Positions 17,753 through 25,625 of a stretch of DNA of 64,000 bases are shown piece after piece. This stretch comes from an uncultured Acidimicrobiaceae bacterium (GTDB lineage: Bacteria; Actinomycetota; Acidimicrobiia; Acidimicrobiales; SZUA-35): the NCBI GenBank assembly GCA_947259095.1, contig CAMYLA010000013.1, positions 1 to 64,000 of the forward strand, in the 5' to 3' direction. The notes under the pieces were generated by a model. It made no database searches. It was given only the letters and a program-made list of their open reading frames with translations, and was not told the origin of the DNA. Each line of letters starts with the position of its first letter. Position 1 is the stretch's first letter. Both the position numbers and the translations under genes were made by a program.

Positions 17753-18496
17753 ATGTCCGGAGTGCAATCCATACAGCGTGCGTTTTCGCTGCTTCGGGCG
17801 TTGGCGGTCGGGCCGGCCGGGGTCACCGAGCTGGCCGAGCGGGCCGAGCTCCCGAAGAGCACGGTGGCAAGGCTGCTTGGGGCGTTGGAGGCCGAGGGTG
17901 CCGTCGAACAGGTCGAGGCCGGGGGTGAGTACCGGCTGGGGGCGGGGCTCATCGATCTGGCCGGTGCCGCTGCCCCAGGCCGCAACCTGATCGCCGCCGC
18001 CCGACCCCACCTTCTGGAACTGATGGATGTAACCGGCGAGAGCTCCGGCATCTCGGTGCTCGAGGGCGACACCGTGCTGTACCTCGACCAGGTGGAGTCC
18101 GAGGAGGAGGTCCAGGTCAGGAGCTGGACCGGGGACCATGCCCCGCTGAACGTGGTCCCGTCCGGCCTGGTCCTGCTGATGGGTCAGCCCCAGGCCTTCA
18201 TCGACGGCTACCTTGCGAAACCGCTGCCCCGCTACACCAGGCGGAGCGTGACCGATGCCGACGCCATCCGGGCCAGGCTGGCAGAGATCCGGGAACTGGG
18301 TTTCGCCTGGGTCTACGCCGAATTCGACGAGAGCATCAACTCGGTTGCGGCCCCGGTCCACAATGCCGCCGGCCAGATCCTGGCCGCCATACACGTCCAC
18401 GGGCCGGCCTATCGATTCCCCGCTCCGGATACCGCCGAGGCCATCGGCCTCACCATTCGGGAGGCGGCCGAGAAGCTCTCGGCCCAGCTCCGCTGA
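17753..18496 (+). CDS. IclR-family transcriptional regulator
   Basis: 247 residues. The N-terminal winged helix-turn-helix is at ~5-60 (VQSIQRAFSLLRAL; VTELAERAELPKSTVARLLGAL). The C-terminal ~170-residue ligand-binding domain has ESSGISVLEGDTVLYLDQVES. IclR proteins bind short inverted repeats and respond to small organic acids or similar effectors. It stands between the second Eis-like gene and a VOC protein. Its own upstream region contains CATAGATGGGAACAC (17738-17752), which partly resembles the operators at 28.4 and 37.9 kb, but a regulatory link to the one-carbon genes is only a guess. Confidence 0.88.
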   Translation: MSGVQSIQRAFSLLRALAVGPAGVTELAERAELPKSTVARLLGALEAEGAVEQVEAGGEYRLGAGLIDLAGAAAPGRNLIAAARPHLLELMDVTGESSGISVLEGDTVLYLDQVESEEEVQVRSWTGDHAPLNVVPSGLVLLMGQPQAFIDGYLAKPLPRYTRRSVTDADAIRARLAEIRELGFAWVYAEFDESINSVAAPVHNAAGQILAAIHVHGPAYRFPAPDTAEAIGLTIREAAEKLSAQLR

Positions 18497-18549
18497 GCCG
18501 TCGACCCGGTGGACGGGCGTCGCGTACGGCATCGGGTTAGGTTGTCCCG

Positions 18550-18957
18550 ATGGGAGTTCAGCTGGCCAAATCCGCAATCGACCTGGGCATCGTCATCAGC
18601 GACAGCGAGAAGTCGTTGGCCTTCTACCGGGACCTTCTGGGGTTCGAGCACGTGGGCGATATTCCGATGCCCCTCGGAGGCGGCGGCACCATGCACCGGC
18701 TGAACTGCGGCGACACCTTGATCAAGCTGGTCAACTTCGACACCAACCCCGAGGGTGACGGCAGCGGTGGCATCGCCGCATCGACCGGGATGCGGTACTT
18801 CACGATGATCGTCTCCAACCTGTCGGAGATCATGTCCGAATGCGAGGCGGCCGGGGTGAAGGTGACCGTCCCCATCACCGAGGTTCGCTCCGGGGTGACG
18901 ATCGCCATGGTGGCCGACCCAGACGGCAACTTCGTGGAGTTCGTCGAGAACTCCTGA
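18550..18957 (+). CDS. VOC (glyoxalase/bleomycin-resistance) family protein
   Basis: 135 residues forming one VOC unit of paired beta-alpha-beta-beta-beta modules: DLGIVISDSEKSLAFYRDLLGF, a central metal-site strand near HRLNCGDTLIKLV, YFTMIVSNL, and the closing DPDGNFVEFVE with the metal-binding Glu. VOC proteins bind a divalent metal and act as isomerases, dioxygenases or resistance proteins; the substrate is not visible. It lies 53 bases after the IclR gene and may be co-transcribed with it. Confidence 0.82.
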   Translation: MGVQLAKSAIDLGIVISDSEKSLAFYRDLLGFEHVGDIPMPLGGGGTMHRLNCGDTLIKLVNFDTNPEGDGSGGIAASTGMRYFTMIVSNLSEIMSECEAAGVKVTVPITEVRSGVTIAMVADPDGNFVEFVENS

Positions 18958-19174
18958 GCCGGCCTCTCGAGCCCTGACCGGAGACGGGTCGTGGCCGAGA
19001 TTGGGCCGGCCCGATGCGACTCGGCGTCGCAGACCCAGGTGAACTCCGGCGAGGCCGGGCCGCCAGGGCCGAGAATGCGGCGCGGGCACGGGCCCGCCGC
19101 AGGGTCTCGTCGCTTCGCCGGCCGTTTGGCACCGAACCGGCCGGGCACAGGCGCTGTGCCTCAGCGGGAGCTTA

Positions 19175-19195
19175 TTGACAAATCTAGCTTTCAAT
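19175..19195 (+). promoter_or_regulatory. AT-rich promoter/operator before arsR-type gene
   Basis: TTGACA, a consensus -35 hexamer, lies 32-37 bases before the GTG, within a locally AT-rich segment bounded by TTGA and TCAA. A matching -10 is not obvious. The outer bases are inverted repeats, so it could also be an operator. Confidence 0.3.
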
Positions 19196-19211
19196 AGCAC
19201 GATGATCGGGC

Positions 19212-19823
19212 GTGTTGGATTTGGATGTCATCGGAGACCCGGCTGCTGCGTCGGCGGTGCTCGACCCGTTGAGGTGTCGCATCCTGTCGGTGCTCGGTTC
19301 CCCGGGCTCGGCCACCACCGTCGCCGCCGAAATCGGCGAGAGCCGGCAGAAGGTCAACTACCACCTGCGGACCCTCGAACGCCTCGGGCTGGTCCGGCTG
19401 GTGGAGGAACGGGCCAGGCGGGGCCTGACCGAGCGGGTGGTGCAGGCATCGGCGGAGAGCTACGTCGTGTCGCCGGCCGCGCTCGGCGACATGGCACCCG
19501 ATCCGGCCCGCACCGAGCCGTTCTCGGCCGCCTACCTGGTGGCGGTGGCGGCCCGGCTGGTGGTCGAGGTCGGCGAACTGGCCAGACGGGCCGAGCGGGC
19601 CAGGAGGCCGTTGGCAACCCTCACCATCGACACCGAGATCCGCTTCGCCTCCGCAGCCGACCGTGCCGCCTTCACCGAGGAACTGGCCACCGCCGTCAGG
19701 GGACTGGCGGCCCGGTACCACGACGAATCGGCCGTCGGCGGCCGGTGGCACCGGCTGGTCGTCGCCGCCCACCCCCGTCCCGCCCACCCCCAGCGGGAAT
19801 CGAACGAACCGAAGGAGAGATGA
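19212..19823 (+). CDS. ArsR-family winged-helix regulator
   Basis: 203 residues. The helix-turn-helix is at ~12-75 (LDPLRCRILSVLGSPGSATTVAAEIGESRQKVNYHLRTLE written in parts), followed by a longer C-terminal region found in the regulators that precede SRPBCC genes. No metal-binding cysteine pair is visible, so it is not a typical metal sensor. The GTG at 19212 is the start; TTG at 19215 is possible. Its stop overlaps the next ATG by four bases, so it and the SRPBCC protein form a coupled two-gene unit, a common actinobacterial pairing. Confidence 0.82.
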   Translation: MLDLDVIGDPAAASAVLDPLRCRILSVLGSPGSATTVAAEIGESRQKVNYHLRTLERLGLVRLVEERARRGLTERVVQASAESYVVSPAALGDMAPDPARTEPFSAAYLVAVAARLVVEVGELARRAERARRPLATLTIDTEIRFASAADRAAFTEELATAVRGLAARYHDESAVGGRWHRLVVAAHPRPAHPQRESNEPKER

Positions 19824-20605
19824 CCATGGCCGATGAGAACCGATCGCTGGAACTGGAGATCGAGGTGCCGGGAACCCCCGAGGAGGTCTGGCGGGCCATC
19901 GCCACCGGCCCGGGGATCTCGTCGTGGTATGTCCCCCATACCGTGGAAGAGCGGGAGAACGGGACTGCGACGGCATCGTTCGGTCCGGAGCCGGAGATGC
20001 AGATCCCCGGGCGGGTCGCTGCATGGGAGCCGCCGAAACGGGTGGTCTTCGACGGCGGTGAGGGGGTCGCCGGCCTGGCCTTCGAGTGGCTGGTCGAGGC
20101 ACGCCATGGCGGCACCTGCATCGTCAGGCTGGTCAACACGGGCTTCGGCTCCGGCCAGGAATGGGACGATCAGTACGACGGCATGGCCGAGGGTTGGCGG
20201 TTGTTCCTGCTCAACCTCAAGCTCCATCTCGAGCACTTTCCCGGACAGACCGCCACACCACTGCTGCCGAGCGCCGAATGGACAGGCCCCCGTGCCAGAA
20301 CCTGGGCCGACCTGACGAAGGCGCTGGCAATCCCGGCCGCCCCGGCCGTGGGCGACCGACTCGAGGTCGGCGCCGCGGATGCTCCCCCGCTGGCCGGCGT
20401 CGTGGCCGACGTCGCACCGTGGCGCATCGCCCTCGTCCTGGACGAACCGGCACCCGGCACGGCCTTCATCGCGGTTGAGGGGCGATCGGAAGCGGAGAGG
20501 ATCGCCACCTCGATCTGGTGCTACTACTACGGCGACCAACGTGGCGCGCTGGCCGCCAGGGACGAACCCCGATGGCGCCAGTGGCTGGGGCACCAGGCCG
20601 GCTAG
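19820..20605 (+). CDS. SRPBCC (AHSA1-like) domain protein
   Basis: 261 residues. Residues ~5-150 are an AHSA1/START-like SRPBCC domain (LELEIEVPGTPEEVWRAIATGPGISSWYVPH; VRLVNTGFGSGQEWDD; WRLFLLNLKLHLEHFPG). The C-terminal ~100 residues are an additional, SRPBCC-like or unknown module. The fold binds hydrophobic ligands in a deep cavity. The ATG at 19820 overlaps the ArsR-family stop (ATGA) and is preceded by GAAGGAGAG. It is probably regulated by that neighbour. Confidence 0.83.
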   Translation: MTMADENRSLELEIEVPGTPEEVWRAIATGPGISSWYVPHTVEERENGTATASFGPEPEMQIPGRVAAWEPPKRVVFDGGEGVAGLAFEWLVEARHGGTCIVRLVNTGFGSGQEWDDQYDGMAEGWRLFLLNLKLHLEHFPGQTATPLLPSAEWTGPRARTWADLTKALAIPAAPAVGDRLEVGAADAPPLAGVVADVAPWRIALVLDEPAPGTAFIAVEGRSEAERIATSIWCYYYGDQRGALAARDEPRWRQWLGHQAG

Positions 20606-20800
20606 CGCCCGGTCGGGGTCTGACACGAGGGCCGGGCAGGGCCGGCGGCAGGCCCGACTCCGAGGCCCGACCGCCTCCCGAATCGCCACTGCGGGGTCGG
20701 TCGTGCTGCAATAAAGCCGTCGCTCTGCCAACCGGCCTGCACCTTGTCGGTCAAATGCCACCGGCGACAGTCACAGATTCACCGATTATTGGAGTCAGCC

Positions 20801-21712
20801 TTGCTACGTCGAACCGTCGTCGTCACCCTTGCCGTCCTGCTCGGCCTCGTCACCGCCGCCTCCCCGGCCACCGCCAGAAAGAGTTTTCCCGAGGTGATCG
20901 ACCTCCCGGCAGGCTTCTTTCCCGAAGGCATCGCCATCGGCCGAGGCACCACCTTCTTCACCGGCTCATTGGCCGACGGCGCCATCTACAAGGGCGACCT
21001 TCGTACCGGAGACGGGGCGGTCTTCGTGGAAGGACAACCCGGGACGCGGGCTGTTGGCCTCGACATCGACCGGAGAGGCAAGCGACTCTACGTGGCCGGC
21101 GGCCCATCCGGCGGCGCCAAGATCTACGACACCCGCAAAGGATCCCTGTTGGCCGACATCCCGTTGGGCGACGGCTTCATCAACGACGTGATCGTGACCA
21201 GACGAGCCGCCTACTTCACCAACTCGTTCGCCCCGGAACTCTACGAGGTCCCGCTCGACCGTCGCGGTGGGGTTGCCGGACCGGCCCGGACGATCCCTCT
21301 TTCCGGCGACTTCGAGTTCATCCCCGGCGCCTTCAACGCCAACGGCATCGAGTCGATCAACCGGCACACGCTGGTCATCGTCAACAGCGACGTCGGTGCC
21401 CTGTACACCGTCGATATCGAAACCGGGGCGGCTCATCAGATCGACACCGGCGGTGAGGTGATCAACGGCGACGGCCTGGTCCTGGTCGGCAAGACCCTGT
21501 ATGCCGTGATCGGTGGCCTCAACCAGATCACCGAACTGCGCCTGTCGGCCGACCTGGAGCGAGCCAAGGTCACCGATGTGTTGACAAACGACAACTTCGA
21601 CGTGCCGACAACCGCAGCCCGCCAAGGTCGCTTTCTCTACGCGGTCAACGCCAAGTTCAGCACGCCACCGACGCCGACAAAGCCATACGAGGTGGTCAGG
21701 GTGCGGCGGTAG
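20801..21712 (+). CDS. Secreted SMP-30/NHL-like beta-propeller protein
   Basis: 303 residues beginning with a signal peptide (LRRTVVVTLAVLLGLV...ASPATA, cleavage near residue 25). The mature part repeats short beta-sheet blades with 'PEGIAIGRG', 'AVGLDIDRRGKRLYVAGG', 'INDVIVTRRAAYFTNS' and 'GIESINRHTLVIVNSDVGALYTVD', as in SMP-30/strictosidine-synthase-like propellers. It is exported, possibly as a lactonase-like enzyme, with substrate unknown. I chose TTG at 20801 because GGAG lies six bases upstream and the signal peptide then starts correctly. Confidence 0.75.
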   Translation: MLRRTVVVTLAVLLGLVTAASPATARKSFPEVIDLPAGFFPEGIAIGRGTTFFTGSLADGAIYKGDLRTGDGAVFVEGQPGTRAVGLDIDRRGKRLYVAGGPSGGAKIYDTRKGSLLADIPLGDGFINDVIVTRRAAYFTNSFAPELYEVPLDRRGGVAGPARTIPLSGDFEFIPGAFNANGIESINRHTLVIVNSDVGALYTVDIETGAAHQIDTGGEVINGDGLVLVGKTLYAVIGGLNQITELRLSADLERAKVTDVLTNDNFDVPTTAARQGRFLYAVNAKFSTPPTPTKPYEVVRVRR

Positions 21713-21772
21713 GGCGACCTGCACCGCTCCTCCACAGCTCCCGAATCCGGTTTCCGGTGGCCGTGATCTACC

Positions 21773-22279
21773 ATGGACGGAGTGAGATCAATTCGGTGGA
21801 TACGGGTCATGGTGGCCTCGGCGGTTCTCTTTGCGGTCTGTGTCATGACGCTGTCCGACTCGATCCTGGTCCCGCTCCGCCTGGCCCGGAACTCGGCGCT
21901 GCAGGTGCTTGGCACCCTCGAGGCAGGATCGGGGTTCGATCTGGTCTCACGGTCGGATCTTCCCGTCGGTCTCGACACACTTGGCCACTTCGTGGCCTGG
22001 ACCGCCATAGGATTCCTGGCCGCCGGCGTGGCCCGGGGCGCCGTGGCCCGAGTCGGCCTGTTCGTGAGCCTCTTCACCCTCTCGGCGCTGCTCGAATTGG
22101 GCCAGCGGCATCTCTCGTGGTCCCGGACCGCCGAGCTGAGTGACCTGATGGCCAACGGCATCGGCCTTGGCCTGGGGATGACCGTCGCCATCATCCTGAT
22201 CGCGGTGTTCGGTGCGATGGCTTCGGCCGTCGGCGGCCGACGCCGGCCGGCGCTGCACGGGGCCACACCCCGAAGCTGA
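21773..22279 (+). CDS. VanZ-like membrane protein
   Basis: 168 residues with three to four hydrophobic helices and the VanZ-like core: LDTLGHFVAWTAIGFL, then ELGQRHLSWSRTAELSDLMANGIG, where the conserved Glu and 'D...N..G' are visible. VanZ-like proteins are integral membrane proteins of poorly known function, and some affect glycopeptide resistance. The gene sits alone between a secreted propeller and the amidase gene. Confidence 0.78.
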   Translation: MDGVRSIRWIRVMVASAVLFAVCVMTLSDSILVPLRLARNSALQVLGTLEAGSGFDLVSRSDLPVGLDTLGHFVAWTAIGFLAAGVARGAVARVGLFVSLFTLSALLELGQRHLSWSRTAELSDLMANGIGLGLGMTVAIILIAVFGAMASAVGGRRRPALHGATPRS

Positions 22280-22344
22280 GCTCCGTCGGCCACCGGTGGG
22301 CCGAACGACTCAGGAGCCGACCCTCCCGTCCGACATGAACCCCG

Positions 22345-23772
22345 ATGGGTTCATTTCGAACAATGGCCGGGCTGCTGGCGCTGACACTGGTCGCCGGGGC
22401 CTGCGGCTCCGTCGCCGGAGGTGGACCGACCGCCGACGGCCCTCCCGATGAGCGGCTCGCCTTCGGTGACCCCGACCTGGAAGCGACAGCCGGTGAGCGA
22501 CTCGGATCGGAAGCCGCCCCGGCGGAGGCGACAGGCGACGGATCCCAAGACCCGGACACAACGGGAGGCCAGGGGCCGCCGACAACCGGTGGCCCGATCG
22601 AACCGGGAACCGTCGACAACCCATTCGTGGCGCTCCCTTCGGTCGACGAGGCCCGGGCCGTGCTGACCTCGACCGGGGTCGTGGTCCCGGTCATCGACCA
22701 ACGGCCCAAGAGCTGGCTGGTCGCCACGCCATGCCAGAACATCGCGTTCGTCACCGATGGCCAACCGATCGGCCGAGCCCATGTGGTTCTCGATCCCGGC
22801 CACGGCGGCGCCGAATACGGTGCGGTCGGCTCGACCGGGATCACCGAGAAAGACCTGAATCTCCGGGTGGCGATGGCCGCAGCCGACATCCTCGAACGAG
22901 CCGGGGCCACCGTGGTGCTGGCCCGAACCGGCGATTACACGATCACCGCCGCGTCACGGGGCCTCATCGCCAAGGCCGTGGATCCTGCGTTGCTGGTGTC
23001 GATCCACCACAACGGTGGCGCCCCGGCCGGCGGCGAGAAGCCGGGAACGATCGTTTTCACCAAGACCGAGAGCCCGGCCTCGACCAGATTCGGCGGTCTC
23101 CTGCACCAGACCCTCCAACCGATGCTGCAGGGGGCGGCGGAACCGAAGCGCCAGCGGTACCGCGAGTATGCCGATGCCCTCGAGTCCCACGAGGCGGCCA
23201 TCGCCGCCTACGATCGGTCGGTGGCCGACCGGGACGCCGTCCTGGTGGCCAACGGCCAGGTCCCTGCCGAGGCCACCACCGTGCCACCGACAACGGTCGG
23301 GCCGGCCCCCGGCGAACCTCGGCTCCCCAGCGTCCGCCAGGCCATCACCACAACGACCGCACCCCCCACCACCTCGGCCGGTGGCGGGGCGCCGGTGCCG
23401 GTACCGGAACAGCCGACCCCTCCCCCAGCGTTGGCCATGGCACCGGTCCGCCCCTTCACCTGGGCCGGTTCCGGAAACGCCGGGGTGCGATCCTGGACGC
23501 GAGCCGACGGACGCGACTATCTGGCGGTGCTCCGCCACAGTGGTGACGTTCCGGCGGTGCTGGCCGAGTTCCTGTACGTCACAAATCCAGCCGAGGAGGA
23601 ACTGCTGGCCGACGCGGACTTCGTGGCCAGGGAGGCCGGGGTGCTGGCCGACGCCATCATCTTGTTCTTCACCGGCCAGGCCGGAGGAACCGGCCATGTC
23701 GCCGATCAGTTCGATGATCAACCGATCGGCGGCAGCGGCGGCATCGACAACTGTGTCGAGCCTGAGTTGTAA
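22345..23772 (+). CDS. N-acetylmuramoyl-L-alanine amidase (Amidase_3), lipoprotein
   Basis: 475 residues. The N-terminal signal ends in the lipobox LVAGAC, so it is probably a lipoprotein anchored to the outer face of the membrane. A Thr/Gly/Pro-rich linker leads to the zinc amidase domain at ~145-470: VVLDPGHGG (zinc His), a Glu in GITEKDLN, SIHHNGG (zinc His) and AEFLYVTN with the catalytic Glu. The domain is interrupted between these parts by a ~130-residue helical and Pro/Thr-rich insertion (TTVPPTTVG, TTTTAPPTTS). It cleaves the amide between MurNAc and the stem peptide in cell-wall turnover. Confidence 0.87.
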   Translation: MGSFRTMAGLLALTLVAGACGSVAGGGPTADGPPDERLAFGDPDLEATAGERLGSEAAPAEATGDGSQDPDTTGGQGPPTTGGPIEPGTVDNPFVALPSVDEARAVLTSTGVVVPVIDQRPKSWLVATPCQNIAFVTDGQPIGRAHVVLDPGHGGAEYGAVGSTGITEKDLNLRVAMAAADILERAGATVVLARTGDYTITAASRGLIAKAVDPALLVSIHHNGGAPAGGEKPGTIVFTKTESPASTRFGGLLHQTLQPMLQGAAEPKRQRYREYADALESHEAAIAAYDRSVADRDAVLVANGQVPAEATTVPPTTVGPAPGEPRLPSVRQAITTTTAPPTTSAGGGAPVPVPEQPTPPPALAMAPVRPFTWAGSGNAGVRSWTRADGRDYLAVLRHSGDVPAVLAEFLYVTNPAEEELLADADFVAREAGVLADAIILFFTGQAGGTGHVADQFDDQPIGGSGGIDNCVEPEL

Positions 23773-23826
23773 CCACCACTCGACCGCTCCGCCCGGCGCC
23801 GGTCAAAATCTCTGTTGGGGCGTCCC

Positions 23827-24810
23827 TCAGGACGAACGGCGGCGGCGGATTTCGGCGCTGATGGCCGGGACCACCTTGTGCAGGTCGCCGAGTACCGCAT
23901 AGTCGGCCTTGGTCACCATGTTGGCCTCGGGGTCGGTGTTGATGGCCAGGATCTTCTTCGACGCCATCGCCCCCACCCAATGCTGGATGGCTCCCGAGAT
24001 GCCGGTTGCGATGTAGATCTCGGGGGCGATCCTGGTCCCGGTCTGGCCGACCTGATCGGCGTGGGGCCGCCAGCCGTTGTTGGTCACCGCCCGCGAGCAG
24101 CCGACCCGACCACCCAGCAGTTCCGCCAACTCCTCCAGCACCGCGAAGCCGTCGGCCGAGCCGACGCCGCGACCACCCGACACCACCACCGGTGAGGTCG
24201 ACAGGGTCACCCCCTGGCTCAGCACCACCCGATCCTTGACCATGGTGACGGCCAACTCGTCGTCGAGATCGGGCTCGAACAATTCGACCGACCCGTCGGA
24301 GGCACCGGCGAACGGCTCGGCGGCCACCGCATGGAGGCCGAAGCTGACCAGCTTCTGATCGGCGGACAGGGTCACGTCCTCCAGCAGCGAGCCGCCCCAC
24401 TGGATTCTGGTGATCGTCCACGGCTCGTCGCCCGGTGTGGTGTCGATCGACACGCAGTTGGCCACGAACGGCAGGTCGGCCCTGGCCGCCAGTTGGGCCA
24501 TGACCTCGTTGCCCCGATCGGTTCCGACGGCCATGATCGTGGTTGCGTCGAGCTCGTCGGCGAGCTGTCGCACCGTTTCGGCCCAGGTGTCTGGCCCGTA
24601 GTCGACCAGCAGGTCATGCTCGGCCAGGTGGATCACGTCGGCCCCGTTTGCCGCAACCTCGGCGGCCAGCGGTTCAGCGGCGCCACCGATCAGCAGCGCA
24701 TGCAGGGAGGCGTCGAGCTTGGCCGCCAGGTCCCGACCGGCGGTCAGGGCCTCCCGGCTCGCTTCTGCCAGCTCCCCACGATCATGTTCCAACACCACCA
24801 GCAGCGTCAT
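23827..24810 (-). CDS. fixB: Electron transfer flavoprotein alpha subunit
   Basis: 327 residues, normal length for EtfA/FixB. The C-terminal FAD-binding domain is clear: GGRGVGSADGF, VGCSRAVTNNGW, QVGQTGTRIAPEIYIATGISGAIQH and INTDPEANMVTKADYAVLGDL. It pairs with the beta subunit just upstream and carries electrons from flavoprotein dehydrogenases to the quinone pool via ETF-quinone oxidoreductase. It overlaps fixA by four bases. Its position behind the dimethylglycine-dehydrogenase-like gene suggests that enzyme as one donor; the acyl-CoA dehydrogenases in this window are other candidates. Confidence 0.95.
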   Translation of the reverse strand: MTLLVVLEHDRGELAEASREALTAGRDLAAKLDASLHALLIGGAAEPLAAEVAANGADVIHLAEHDLLVDYGPDTWAETVRQLADELDATTIMAVGTDRGNEVMAQLAARADLPFVANCVSIDTTPGDEPWTITRIQWGGSLLEDVTLSADQKLVSFGLHAVAAEPFAGASDGSVELFEPDLDDELAVTMVKDRVVLSQGVTLSTSPVVVSGGRGVGSADGFAVLEELAELLGGRVGCSRAVTNNGWRPHADQVGQTGTRIAPEIYIATGISGAIQHWVGAMASKKILAINTDPEANMVTKADYAVLGDLHKVVPAISAEIRRRRSS

Positions 24811-25589
24811 TGCAGAACCCCGAGCTCCTCGAGCAGATCGACAACCTTGGCCGCCGCCTCCTCCGAATCGCCGAGGATCTCGGTCTTGGAGATCTCCTCG
24901 GCCGGCCGGTGGAGCCGGATCATCGACTGCCCGCCAGGGTCGGCATCAACCATCAGCTCCTCCAGCGCCACCTTCTTGGAAGCCAACCGCCCTTTCATGG
25001 TGGGGTACCGGGGCAGATTGAGGCCCTCCTTGACGCCGAGGACCGCGGGGCGAGGCAGCTCATAGACCTCGAAGCCGGCGTCGACGGCCCGCCGTGCGAT
25101 GACGGTGTCGTCGTCGATCTCGATGTCCTTGACGCCGTTCACGATCGGCCTGCCAAGTGCGTGGGCCACCCGGACCCCGACCTGGAAGCCACCGGCGTCC
25201 GCCGACTCGTTGCCGAACAGGATGAGGTCGAAGGCTCCGTGCTCGGCTTCTCTCGAGGCGATCGCCTCGGTCAGCGCCGAAGCGGTCCGTTGCGGATCCC
25301 AGGGGGAGCCGCCGACTCCGCCCGCTCCGGTCGGGATGAGCACCAGCTCATGGGCGCCGACGCTGGCCGCATAGCGCAGTTGCTCCACCGCTTCGGGCGG
25401 CCCGAGGGTCAGCACCGTGACCGTTCCGCCGTGGGCCTCGGTGAGCAACACCGCCTCCTCGACCGCACACTCCTCGTGAGGGCTGGTGGTGAACCCCAGG
25501 TGGGCGGTCTCGACCTGGCGGCCATCATCGGTGACGTTGATCCTGGCCCCCGGTGCCGGGACCCGTTTCACGCAACACAGAATTCGCAC
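24807..25589 (-). CDS. fixA: Electron transfer flavoprotein beta subunit
   Basis: 260 residues, full-length EtfB/FixA: MRILCCVKRVPAP start, the AMP-binding region (GTVTVLTLGPPEAVEQLRYA; FDLILFGNESADAGGFQVG), and the recognition loop LPRYPTMKGRLASKK. It forms the heterodimeric ETF with the next gene. It is the middle gene of a three-gene minus-strand operon, 36 bases after the DMGDH-like gene with a GGAG ribosome site in that gap. Confidence 0.95.
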   Translation of the reverse strand: MRILCCVKRVPAPGARINVTDDGRQVETAHLGFTTSPHEECAVEEAVLLTEAHGGTVTVLTLGPPEAVEQLRYAASVGAHELVLIPTGAGGVGGSPWDPQRTASALTEAIASREAEHGAFDLILFGNESADAGGFQVGVRVAHALGRPIVNGVKDIEIDDDTVIARRAVDAGFEVYELPRPAVLGVKEGLNLPRYPTMKGRLASKKVALEELMVDADPGGQSMIRLHRPAEEISKTEILGDSEEAAAKVVDLLEELGVLQ

Positions 25590-25625
25590 GCTTGCTTCTC
25601 CTCCATCGCGGGCCAGGCCCGCAGG

